Below, piece after piece: positions 32,853-40,880 of a DNA stretch of 64,000 bases. The position numbers and the translations under genes are program-made. This DNA comes from Ochrobactrum sp. Marseille-Q0166. GTDB lineage: Bacteria > Pseudomonadota > Alphaproteobacteria > Rhizobiales > Rhizobiaceae. How positions within the stretch are numbered: the stretch's first letter is position 1; each line of letters opens with the position of its first letter. The stretch covers positions 728,501 to 792,500 of the forward strand of contig NZ_JACJUO010000002.1 of the NCBI RefSeq assembly GCF_014397025.1, written 5' to 3'. The notes under the pieces were generated by a model that searched no databases, was not told the origin of the DNA, and was given only the letters and a program-made list of their open reading frames with translations.

Positions 32853-34001
32853 TCAGTGATTTACGCTTTTCTGCGGCCAACTGAAGTCATCAGCCCGACC
32901 GGGGGCCATTTTGTGCTCCGCGAACGGCTTTTTCTCATCCTTCTCGCGCGAAGCCAGCGCTCCGCCCAGCAAAACACCGCTGTTGTCGCGGTCGATTTCA
33001 CGAAGACTCATCGGAGCGATGCGGTCCACCGGCTTGGAAGGGTCTTGTTTTCCGGTCGTGGGCAGCAATTGTTCATTGTCGCGAATGTCTCCGAAAAGTG
33101 CCTTCAGAGGTTTTTCTGCGTAGAAAGCAAGTTTGCGTTTGCCAGCCGTGGTGGTGTTGATCCCGTCATTGCCGCGCAGACGCGCCGTCTGACCATTGAT
33201 GTCAAAGCCTGTCTGGCTGAAATTGCCGTCATCATCAACAAAGCCGTCCCAAACATCGACAAACTTTGCGCCCGCCTTTTCGGATGTGGTTTGATAGATT
33301 TCATTGAGCGCAAGCATATCCTGCGACATGCCGCGCGGCCGAAACGGTGGTTGGCCAACCCATATCAGCGGATAATTCTTATCGGTGATTTCTTTCATGA
33401 ATCTGGAAACGCGGCTTTGATATTCTGCCGTCCATTCGGGCGAGCGGGCCGCAAGACTTTGACCTTTGGCGGTGATCGCTTGTCGATCGTTTGAGCCAAT
33501 CATCACAATCACAGCAGCGGGCTTTTCCTCATCAAGAATCTTGCCAATGCTGGCAGGCCAATCAAAATGGTCGTCGCGGACAAAGCCGGAGGAGCCGTTG
33601 ATACGGCTGACGATGCGTATGTCCGGGTTGGACGCAAAGGCAACGTCGAGTCCTTCCGCAAGACCGTTGCCGATAAAGTCACCTACCACCAGAACCTTTT
33701 TGGCGTCAGGCTTCTTTTCGATGAAATTGACTTCGGGCTGAGGTGCGGGTGTGGGTGCGGAGCGAGCTGCGGGTGTTGTTTTTGGCACGCGTTTGGGTTT
33801 GGTCGGGCGCACACGCTGGGGCTTTGGCTGCTCATATTGCTGCTGTGGCTGTGCTTTCTTGGGACCGAACAGCAGGTCGAAAATTGTGCGTGGACGTTCC
33901 TGTGCCGATACAGATGACGAGGCGGAGAGAACCATCGCGAAGGCAACGAGCATCGCCGCTAAAGCGCTGAAAGCCGTTTTTTTGCACCGCTTTGCCTGCA
34001 T
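32853..34001 (-). CDS. Secreted SGNH-fold protein (DUF459) with altered active site
   Basis: I start at the ATG at 34001, giving a signal peptide (cut near ASSSVSAQE); the open frame to 34064 adds an unlikely extension. The 382-residue protein has a basic Pro/Gln/Lys-rich linker (~45-90), then an SGNH domain (~95-330). Block I reads VVGDFIGNGLAEGL, so the usual catalytic Ser of GDS is Phe; block III MIGSNDRQ is intact; block V reads GNDGINTTTAG, with Asn in place of the His of DxxH. It may be a non-catalytic polysaccharide or peptidoglycan binding relative. It lies just downstream of a lytic transglycosylase gene, suggesting a cell-wall role. Confidence 0.8.
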   Translation of the reverse strand: MQAKRCKKTAFSALAAMLVAFAMVLSASSSVSAQERPRTIFDLLFGPKKAQPQQQYEQPKPQRVRPTKPKRVPKTTPAARSAPTPAPQPEVNFIEKKPDAKKVLVVGDFIGNGLAEGLDVAFASNPDIRIVSRINGSSGFVRDDHFDWPASIGKILDEEKPAAVIVMIGSNDRQAITAKGQSLAARSPEWTAEYQSRVSRFMKEITDKNYPLIWVGQPPFRPRGMSQDMLALNEIYQTTSEKAGAKFVDVWDGFVDDDGNFSQTGFDINGQTARLRGNDGINTTTAGKRKLAFYAEKPLKALFGDIRDNEQLLPTTGKQDPSKPVDRIAPMSLREIDRDNSGVLLGGALASREKDEKKPFAEHKMAPGRADDFSWPQKSVNH

Positions 34002-34093
34002 TGGTCTCACCTTCCTGCTTCCGGAATAGTAGCGCCCACCGCTAAAAGAAAAAGGAGCGCACATAATGAACGCTCCATTGCTTTAAAGCGGCT

Positions 34094-35332
34094 CTAACGG
34101 CGACGGAGAACCGAAAGCACTTCCGCGCTTGGATGGCCGTCTGGCTGCAAGCCATTGCGCTGCTGGAACGCTTCAATCGCCTTGCGTGAAGTGGAACCGA
34201 TCTTGCCATCGATCTTGCCATCGTAATAACCGAGCGCTTTAAGATGTGTCTGCAGTTCTTCGCGCTCGTTCATAGTGATTGGCGTGAAAGGACGGTTCCA
34301 ATCCTGACGCAAACCCTGATAGCCACCGATGCGATCTGCAAGTAGGCCAACAGCGAGTGCATATTTATCGGCATTGTTATAACGTTTGATGACAGAGAAG
34401 TTCTTGCCCATCAGGAACGCTGGACCCTCACGGCCATCGAGAACTTTCAAAGTTACCTTCTCATTGGCATCCGGGAATGGACGGCCATTGGCGCGGACGA
34501 CACCGAGCTTCTGCCATTCTGCAGCCGAAAGTGAGCCGGATGGGAACTTGCGGCCTGCCGGAAGCACAACTTCATAGCCCCATGTGCGACCTGGCTGCCA
34601 GCCATTGCGGTGCAGAAGGTTGGCGGCCGTTCCAAGAGCATCTGGAACCGAATTCCAGATGTCGCGCTTGCCGTTGCCATCCATATCGACCGCATAGGCC
34701 TGATAGCTTGTCGGGATGAACTGGGTGTGACCCATCGCGCCTGCCCAGGAGCCGGTCAGATGTCCGCGGTCAATATCGCCCGTCTGGAGAATTTTCATGG
34801 CAGCGATCAGCTGCGTGCGACCAAATTTGGCGCGGCGCTGATCGGCATAGGCCAGTGTCGCCAGTGAGCGGATCGTGTCCATCATGACGTCGTCGCGCTT
34901 GAGGATTTCGCCGTAATTGCTTTCCATCGACCAGATGGCCAGCAGGATGTTACGATCAACCGAGAAGCGCTGTTCGATGCGCTGGAGCCACGGACCCCAT
35001 TTTTTCGCCATACTCTGGCCCACAGCCACGGAATGTTCATTCACGCGGTTGTCGATATAGTTCCAGACAGGTTCGTTGAATTCCGGCTGAAAGCGCGCTT
35101 TACGCAGCACTTCTGGATCGGGGGAATCAACACCTCGAAATGCGCGATCAAAAGTTGATGGCGATACGCCATTCTGAATAGCCGTGGCACGGAAACTGGA
35201 AACCCATTTTCGGAAATTGGCGTCAGCGAAAGCGCTGCCAGCCGTCAGCCCAGATGCAAGCATTGCCACCGCAACGGTTGCTGTAATCTTGGCGCACATT
35301 CCTCGTCCCAGAGTGAATGGAAATCGCAGCAT
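34094..35332 (-). CDS. Lytic murein transglycosylase, MltB family
   Basis: I choose the ATG at 35332, which follows GAAGGGA; in-frame ATGs at 35356 and 35371 are weaker. The 412-residue precursor has a signal peptide (cut near GSAFADA). The catalytic SLT_2 domain spans ~35-330, with the catalytic Glu in LLAIWSMESNYGEIL and GAMGHTQFIPTSY following. A C-terminal peptidoglycan-binding domain (~350-410, LQTHLKALGYYDGKIDGKIG) anchors it to the wall. It cleaves glycan strands to 1,6-anhydro products in the periplasm. No lipobox is seen, so it is a soluble MltB-like enzyme. The adjacent DUF459 gene is probably cotranscribed. Confidence 0.92.
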   Translation of the reverse strand: MLRFPFTLGRGMCAKITATVAVAMLASGLTAGSAFADANFRKWVSSFRATAIQNGVSPSTFDRAFRGVDSPDPEVLRKARFQPEFNEPVWNYIDNRVNEHSVAVGQSMAKKWGPWLQRIEQRFSVDRNILLAIWSMESNYGEILKRDDVMMDTIRSLATLAYADQRRAKFGRTQLIAAMKILQTGDIDRGHLTGSWAGAMGHTQFIPTSYQAYAVDMDGNGKRDIWNSVPDALGTAANLLHRNGWQPGRTWGYEVVLPAGRKFPSGSLSAAEWQKLGVVRANGRPFPDANEKVTLKVLDGREGPAFLMGKNFSVIKRYNNADKYALAVGLLADRIGGYQGLRQDWNRPFTPITMNEREELQTHLKALGYYDGKIDGKIGSTSRKAIEAFQQRNGLQPDGHPSAEVLSVLRRR

Positions 35333-35699
35333 TCTGTGTTTCCCTTCTGCAATCATGTTTTGCCGCCTCAAACGGCGAGTTGCCTTTCATGCCGAGCCTG
35401 TTTCATTTAGATTGCATTAAGTCGTTAATACTATCCAGTGTTGAATTTGGGGCCGACCCTGATGAGGCTTAAAATTATAGGCTTCAGGTTAGCATTTGGT
35501 TTACCATCGCGCGTTTTGCGAAAAAATTGCCTGAACTTTTATGAAAGACTTGAATCAATTAACATTAAGATGAGGTCATCGAATGTGATAAGGGAAAAGA
35601 TGGAAATTCGCCATTCCTTAATGAAAACGCCCTATTTGAAATACAATGTTTTCAATGCTTTGATAGCACAACGCTGTTTGTAACAAATCGAGGAGACGA
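35333..35699. other. Divergent intergenic region, transglycosylase / galU
   Basis: About 370 AT-rich bases holding both promoters. TTAACATTAA-like sequence occurs near 35558. Short open frames here lack ribosome sites and I see no gene or stable RNA. Confidence 0.45.
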
Positions 35700-36593
35700 A
35701 TGAGTTCGATCCGCAAAATCCGTAAGGCAGTTTTCCCGGTCGCCGGTCTTGGGACTCGCTTTCTTCCAGCGACAAAGTCCATCCCCAAGGAAATGCTTAC
35801 CGTCGTCGACAAGCCAGTCATCCAGTATGTGGTGGACGAGGCTCGTGAAGCCGGTATCGAACATCTGATTTTCGTCACCGGACGCAACAAGGCTGTCATT
35901 GAAGACTACTTCGATGCACAGGTCGAGCTTTATTCCACGCTAGCCGAACGCGGCAAGAAGGCCGAGCTTGAGCACCTACAAGAATTGCAGCCGCAGCCCG
36001 GAACCACCAGCTTCACCCGCCAGCAGGTTCCACTCGGCCTTGGCCATGCGGTCTGGTGCGCACGTGAACTGGTTGGCGATGAGCCTTTCGCACTGCTTTT
36101 GCCAGATATGGTCATGCAGTCGAAGAAGGGTTGCTTAAAGGAAATGGTCGAGCTTTATGAGCAGACTGGCGGCAATGTGATTGCCGTGCAGGAATGCGAT
36201 CCCGAGGAAGCCCATAAATACGGCATTGTTGGCAAGGGCAAGGCAATCGGCAACGGCTTTGAGATCAATCAGATGGTTGAAAAGCCTGCCAAGGGCACCG
36301 CACCTTCCAATCTCTACATCAATGGCCGCTACATTCTTCAGCCGGAAATCTTTGAGCTGCTAAGCAAGCAGGAAAAAGGCGCGGGCAATGAAATCCAGCT
36401 GACCGACGCCATGCTCAAGCTTGCAAATCAGCAGCAGTTCTTCGGTTTCAATTACCATGGGCGGACGTTCGACTGCGGCTCGAAATCCGGCTTTATTGAA
36501 GCAAACGTGGCCTTTGCGCTTTGGCGCAAGGATATCCGTCCAACGGTCGAAGTTTCGATTGCCGACCTGCTCAAGACTATTCAGCCGCAATAA
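35700..36593 (+). CDS. galU: UTP-glucose-1-phosphate uridylyltransferase
   Basis: A 297-residue cytosolic enzyme making UDP-glucose for lipopolysaccharide core, cyclic glucans and other glycans. The nucleotide-binding signature [21 protein letters not shown] is at ~13-33; [11 protein letters not shown] follows; the sugar-binding region contains [12 protein letters not shown] and [16 protein letters not shown] near the C-terminus. Length fits bacterial GalU. AGGAG precedes the ATG. It is a single gene ended by a very strong terminator. Confidence 0.95.
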   Translation: MSSIRKIRKAVFPVAGLGTRFLPATKSIPKEMLTVVDKPVIQYVVDEAREAGIEHLIFVTGRNKAVIEDYFDAQVELYSTLAERGKKAELEHLQELQPQPGTTSFTRQQVPLGLGHAVWCARELVGDEPFALLLPDMVMQSKKGCLKEMVELYEQTGGNVIAVQECDPEEAHKYGIVGKGKAIGNGFEINQMVEKPAKGTAPSNLYINGRYILQPEIFELLSKQEKGAGNEIQLTDAMLKLANQQQFFGFNYHGRTFDCGSKSGFIEANVAFALWRKDIRPTVEVSIADLLKTIQPQ

Positions 36594-36613
36594 GTTGAAT
36601 TGAGTTGCATTCC

Positions 36614-36655
36614 AACAATACCCCGCTTTCATTTCTGAAAGCGGGGTATTGTTTT
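36614..36655 (+). terminator. Rho-independent terminator of galU
   Basis: Seventeen-base perfect arms (AACAATACCCCGCTTTC and its complement) around ATTTCT, followed by TT; the A/T outer part of the stem makes it work in both directions. Confidence 0.85.
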
Positions 36656-36701
36656 AGAGCACCGATCTGTTTGAATAAGATCTGTGCTCTAACCCTTTTT
36701 A

Positions 36702-36752
36702 ATAAGAGCATAATTTTGTCTTAAACTGATCCAAAGTTTAGGGAATTATAAT
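36702..36752 (-). repeat. Dispersed repeat family B, copy near LysR gene
   Basis: The minus strand shares ATAATTCC...TTGGATCAGTTTAAG...AAAAT with 60883-60925. The 36656-36692 stretch next to it is a separate imperfect palindrome (GAGCACCGATCT / AGATCTGTGCTC). Confidence 0.5.
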
Positions 36753-36757
36753 TTAAC

Positions 36758-37684
36758 TTACAGCTCCATGCGTCGGCACATGGCGATGAAGCTTTTAACC
36801 GCCTGCGATGGCTCGCTTTTACGGAATGCGAGCGCCACGTCGGATGTGGTGGTAATGCCTGTCACATCAATATAGCGAATGCCGGGCAGTCCTACCGCAC
36901 TCAGCGATTTCGGCGCAAGTGCCACGCCCATTCCGATTGATGCGCGGCTCACAATTTCGGTGAAATCAAGCGCCTGCGCGCTGATGTTGGGTTCAAAGCC
37001 TGCGCTGTGACAGGCTTCGATTGTTGTACCGTGAAAGCCGATATCAGCTGGCTGACGCGGGGTGATGAAAACTTCATCCTTTAGCGATGACAGACCAATG
37101 GCAGCCTGATGTGCCAGCGGGTGCGTTTCGCTGAGCACTGCAACAAGCGGCTCCTTTCTTACCACGAGGCTCGTCAGGCCCGGCAAAAGAAGAGCAGGCC
37201 AGCGCACGAATCCCATGTCGAGAAGTCCTTCAGAAATGCGGGTCAACTGCATCCGCAACTCCATCTCGACCAGATTGACCGAAACGTCCGGATATTCCTG
37301 TTTGAACTTGCGAATGGTCTCGAACACCACGCCCGAATAGGCGGCAGAGGCGACATAGCCGATGGAAATCTGACCGATTTCACCACGCCCGGCACGGTTG
37401 ACCGCAATCATCGTCGCATCGACTTGCGTGAGTATTTTGACGGCCTCGCGATAAAGCACTTCGCCTGATTGCGTCAGTTGAACGGCACGTCGTGAGCGAT
37501 CAAGAAGCGGCGCACCGAGAATGGTCTCCAACGCCATAATCTGCTGGCTGAGGCCAGGTTGGGCAATACCAAGTCTCGCGGCCGCCCGTTCAAAGTTTTT
37601 CTCTTCAACAAGCGCACAGAAATAACGCAAATGGCGCAGTTCAAAGGATTTTGACTTGATGAGATTGCTGCGCTGTTCCGGCAT
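36758..37684 (-). CDS. LysR-family regulator beside siderophore uptake operon
   Basis: I place the start at the ATG at 37684 (MPEQRSN...), since the open frame to 37738 runs through the operator region. The 308-residue protein has the N-terminal helix-turn-helix (~10-75; LRHLRYFCALVEEKNFERAAARLGIAQPGLSQQIMALE) and a type 2 periplasmic-binding co-inducer domain (~95-300). It is divergent from the TonB-dependent receptor gene, with repeated ATAA(T/C)TCAAA motifs between them, so it probably controls that operon and itself. The co-inducer is unknown; a siderophore or its breakdown product is possible. Confidence 0.88.
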   Translation of the reverse strand: MPEQRSNLIKSKSFELRHLRYFCALVEEKNFERAAARLGIAQPGLSQQIMALETILGAPLLDRSRRAVQLTQSGEVLYREAVKILTQVDATMIAVNRAGRGEIGQISIGYVASAAYSGVVFETIRKFKQEYPDVSVNLVEMELRMQLTRISEGLLDMGFVRWPALLLPGLTSLVVRKEPLVAVLSETHPLAHQAAIGLSSLKDEVFITPRQPADIGFHGTTIEACHSAGFEPNISAQALDFTEIVSRASIGMGVALAPKSLSAVGLPGIRYIDVTGITTTSDVALAFRKSEPSQAVKSFIAMCRRMEL

Positions 37685-37693
37685 GACTGTTTC

Positions 37694-37766
37694 TTTGAAT
37701 AATTCAAAACTATGGCGATTTTGATTAACATAACTCAAACTTATGAAAAATATGCCCTTGAATTAT
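37694..37766. promoter_or_regulatory. Probable LysR operator array
   Basis: ATAATTCAAAACTATG (37699-37714) and ATAACTCAAACTTATG (37730-37745) are similar 16-base sites 31 bases apart, about three helical turns; the second contains CATAA-N7-TTATG dyad symmetry. A reversed partial copy ATAATTCAA lies at 37766-37758. The first overlaps a 7-1-7 perfect palindrome TTTGAAT-A-ATTCAAA just before the regulator's start codon. Confidence 0.6.
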
Positions 37767-37824
37767 TGGATAGATTACGAAAAGATGATTAATGGGGTCC
37801 AGTTTAAACCTTGAGGGGATCAAA

Positions 37825-39969
37825 GTGAAAATCCTGGCCCGAAACCGCCAAGCATTATTGGTCGTCGTTCTTTCCGGTACAACATTTGCTTCTATCGTTG
37901 CAGCGCATGCGCAGGAAGCAGCAAGCCACACCGTGCTTGCACCGATTGTCGTCAATAGTGGTTCGGAGGATCCCACAGCGCCGATCAAGGGATATGTGGC
38001 TAAAACCAGTATCAGCGCGACGAAGACCGGCACACCGCTCGTTGAAACTCCCCAGTCAATATCGGTCGTCACAGCAAACGAAATGGCGGCACAGGGTGCA
38101 CAGACACTGGGGCAGGCGCTTGGTTATACGCCCGGTGTTGTTTCCGAGCCTTATGGTTCCGATCCGCGCTTTGATTCACCGCTGATCCGTGGTTTTGATG
38201 GCCGTCAGGTACAGTTCTTAAACGGTCTTCGCCTGATGCGCACTGCAGGTGCCTCGGCGGTTGATCCCTATATGCTAGAGCGTATCGAAGTGGTGCGCGG
38301 ACCTGCTTCGGTGATGTTCGGTCAGGGTAACCCCGGCGGACTGATCAATATGATCAACAAACGTCCGACCTTTGAGAAGTTCGGAGAAATTGGTGTTCAG
38401 GCTGGCAGCTATGAGACCTATGGCACCTATTTCGACTTTGGTGGTCCTGTTGCGGAAAGCGATCAGTTTACCTATCGCCTGACTGGTATGGTGCGCAAAG
38501 CTGGTACACAGACCGACTTTCTCGACAATGACCGCTATTTCATCGCGCCCGCTTTCACATGGAAGCCGGATGAAGATACCAAGCTGACCATTCTCACCAG
38601 CTTCCAGCACGACAATCCAAGTTCACCGTCGGGCCTGCCGCCGGAATTCACGCTCAATTCAACCGGCTACACCCTGCCGCGTGATTTTTCGCTGGGTGAT
38701 CCTGATTTTGATCGCTCAAGCCGTGACGTCATCAATCTTGGCTATGAACTGGAGCATCGTATCAATGATACGTGGACCTTCCGCCAGAATGCACGCTTTT
38801 CCAATCAGAGCTGGCAATATCAGGCGCTCGGTTATTCTAATTCTGGTCGCATCACTGACGGCCGAACGCTGAGGCGTATCGCAACCTTTCAGGATGAGCG
38901 ATTGAACACTTACAACATCGATAACAATCTGGTTGCTGAATTTAATACCGGCCCGTTTGAGCATAAGTTTCTCGCTGGCCTCGATTATCGTTACTTCGAC
39001 AACAATGTCGAAACGCAGTTCTGGCGTTGGGCGCCGCTGGATATTTTTAACCCGATCTATGGTCAGCCTATCAATCTGACCGAAAGAAATCTGGCGACTA
39101 AGGTTGATTCAAGCCTGACACAGCTTGGCATATATGCGCAGGACGAACTGGCCTATGAAAACTGGCGAGCCACTTTTGGTCTGCGTCAGGACTGGGCGAG
39201 CACGAAGGGCACATCGAGCAATCTGAATTCAGGGATAACGCGTCCGCTCGACAAGGATGATCATAAACTGACAGGCCGTGCTGGCCTAGGTTACGTGTTT
39301 GATAACGGCATTGCGCCTTACATCAGCTATTCCACCTCGTTCGAACCGCTTGCTGTGCCTGCAACTGGCCCAGTACTGGAGCCGACCACTGGCAAACAGT
39401 GGGAAGCAGGCATTAAATATCAGCCGAATGGCTGGGACGGCTATTTCACAGCGGCCATTTACGATTTGCGCCAGCAGAATGTTGCTGTCTCGGTCCTTGA
39501 GAATGACAAAACTGTTACAAAGCAGATTGGTGAAGTACGCGTTCGGGGTTTGGAACTTGAGGGCGTTGCAAGTCTAGCACAAGGCCTCGATCTGCGCGCC
39601 GCTTACACCTACATGGATGCTGAAAATATTGAGGGAAATTATAATGGCAAGCGTCCTGCCAATGTGCCCAAACATGCCGCAAGCCTCTGGCTCGACTATA
39701 CTTTCCAAGAAGATTCAGCGCTTGAAGGTTTTGGCATAGGCGGCGGTGTACGCTATGTTGGTCAACGTTACGGCGATCTTGATAACAATTATAATCTTGA
39801 TGCAATCACTCTTACAGATGCTGCAATTCACTATCAGAAGGATCACATCAGGGCGTCGCTCAATATCAAGAATATTGCGGACAAGAATTATGTCGCAAGT
39901 TGCAGTTCGTTCGGATGTAACTATGGTGACGGCAGAACCTATCTGAGCAAGCTGACATTTACATGGTAA
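37825..39969 (+). CDS. TonB-dependent ferric-siderophore receptor (FhuA-like)
   Basis: I choose the GTG at 37825, 7 bases after GAGGGG; the frame is open to 37792. The 714-residue outer-membrane protein has a signal peptide (cut near AAHAQE), a plug domain (~60-170; TPQSISVVTANEM, LERIEVVRGPASVMFGQGNPGGLIN) and a 22-strand barrel ending in aromatic FTW. A TonB box is probably in the TVLAPIVVNSG segment at ~38-48. It imports a ferric siderophore, probably a hydroxamate such as ferrichrome judging by the Fhu-like downstream genes. The stop overlaps the next gene. Confidence 0.9.
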   Translation: MKILARNRQALLVVVLSGTTFASIVAAHAQEAASHTVLAPIVVNSGSEDPTAPIKGYVAKTSISATKTGTPLVETPQSISVVTANEMAAQGAQTLGQALGYTPGVVSEPYGSDPRFDSPLIRGFDGRQVQFLNGLRLMRTAGASAVDPYMLERIEVVRGPASVMFGQGNPGGLINMINKRPTFEKFGEIGVQAGSYETYGTYFDFGGPVAESDQFTYRLTGMVRKAGTQTDFLDNDRYFIAPAFTWKPDEDTKLTILTSFQHDNPSSPSGLPPEFTLNSTGYTLPRDFSLGDPDFDRSSRDVINLGYELEHRINDTWTFRQNARFSNQSWQYQALGYSNSGRITDGRTLRRIATFQDERLNTYNIDNNLVAEFNTGPFEHKFLAGLDYRYFDNNVETQFWRWAPLDIFNPIYGQPINLTERNLATKVDSSLTQLGIYAQDELAYENWRATFGLRQDWASTKGTSSNLNSGITRPLDKDDHKLTGRAGLGYVFDNGIAPYISYSTSFEPLAVPATGPVLEPTTGKQWEAGIKYQPNGWDGYFTAAIYDLRQQNVAVSVLENDKTVTKQIGEVRVRGLELEGVASLAQGLDLRAAYTYMDAENIEGNYNGKRPANVPKHAASLWLDYTFQEDSALEGFGIGGGVRYVGQRYGDLDNNYNLDAITLTDAAIHYQKDHIRASLNIKNIADKNYVASCSSFGCNYGDGRTYLSKLTFTW

Positions 39970-40880
39970 CAGACCCGCAGCGCGGATCGATATTTTCTGC
40001 ATCTCAAATCAGCCGCCGGAAAGCCCTTGGCCTTCTGGCGGCTTTGGCTTTGCCAAATGTGGCGCGCGCCAATCCATTTCCGCGCATTGCGGCAATCGAT
40101 TGGGCCATGCTCGAATGTCTGGTGGCTTTGGGTGTCACGCCGATCGCGGCAACAGAGTTGATCCGATTTCGTGAAGATGCGGTTGAGCCGCAATTGCCTG
40201 CTTCCGTCGTTGATCTCGGTCTGCGGGGTTCACCGAATTTCGAGCTGCTCTATCTGCTCAAACCTGATCTGATCCTGAGTTCCCCTTTCTATACCCGGTA
40301 TGAAGAGGCGATGAAATCGATAGCGCCGATCATGTCGTTGCCGTTTTATGTGCGCGGCGAGAGCCCCTATGAGAAAGCGCTGCAAGCTGTAACGGCGCTT
40401 GGCGATAAGCTTGAACTCAGCGCCAGAGCATCAGGTGTTATTGAGGCCCAGGCGAAGTTTATCGCTGAAGCAAAACAGGTGTTGAAGCCTTTTGCATCGC
40501 GCCCGACCTATCTCATCAATATCGGTGACGCGCGCCATTTCCGCGCTTTCGGCAATGACAGCATGTTTGGTGATGTGCTGGAACGGCTTGGTCTGCCAAA
40601 CGCTTGGACTGATCGTTCCCGCTTTACATTTGCGGCTCCCGTTCCGCTGGAAAATCTGGCGGCAAATCCTGATGCGCGCATCATCATTATATCGGATATT
40701 CCAGTTGAATCGCGCAACAGCCTGCGCAACAGCGTGATCTGGCAGTCGCTCAAACCTGTCCGCGATGGTCGTGTCTATATGGTAGATAACATTAGTCCCT
40801 ATGGCGGACTGACGGCCGGATTGCGGTTTGCCCGGCTTCTGAGCCAGGCGTTGCAGGCAAGCGGCGAGGCATTCCTGTGA
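39963..40880 (+). CDS. Siderophore ABC transporter substrate-binding protein (FhuD-like)
   Basis: A 305-residue periplasmic protein. The ATG at 39963 overlaps the receptor stop, so translation is coupled. Its N-terminus has a Tat-type motif SRRKALGLL followed by a hydrophobic stretch and ARANP cleavage region, like E. coli FhuD. The class III helical-backbone fold is suggested by DWAMLECLVALGVTPIAATE, LLKPDLILSSPFY (~90-105) and a C-terminal VYMVDNISPYGGLTAGLRFARLL. It delivers the ferric siderophore to the permease. It overlaps the permease gene by 4 bases. Confidence 0.88.
   Translation: MVTDPQRGSIFSASQISRRKALGLLAALALPNVARANPFPRIAAIDWAMLECLVALGVTPIAATELIRFREDAVEPQLPASVVDLGLRGSPNFELLYLLKPDLILSSPFYTRYEEAMKSIAPIMSLPFYVRGESPYEKALQAVTALGDKLELSARASGVIEAQAKFIAEAKQVLKPFASRPTYLINIGDARHFRAFGNDSMFGDVLERLGLPNAWTDRSRFTFAAPVPLENLAANPDARIIIISDIPVESRNSLRNSVIWQSLKPVRDGRVYMVDNISPYGGLTAGLRFARLLSQALQASGEAFL

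Noticed and set aside
32856..33494. 212-codon plus-strand frame opposite the DUF459 gene
   Set aside because: Antisense shadow; the opposite frame has signal peptide and SGNH blocks.
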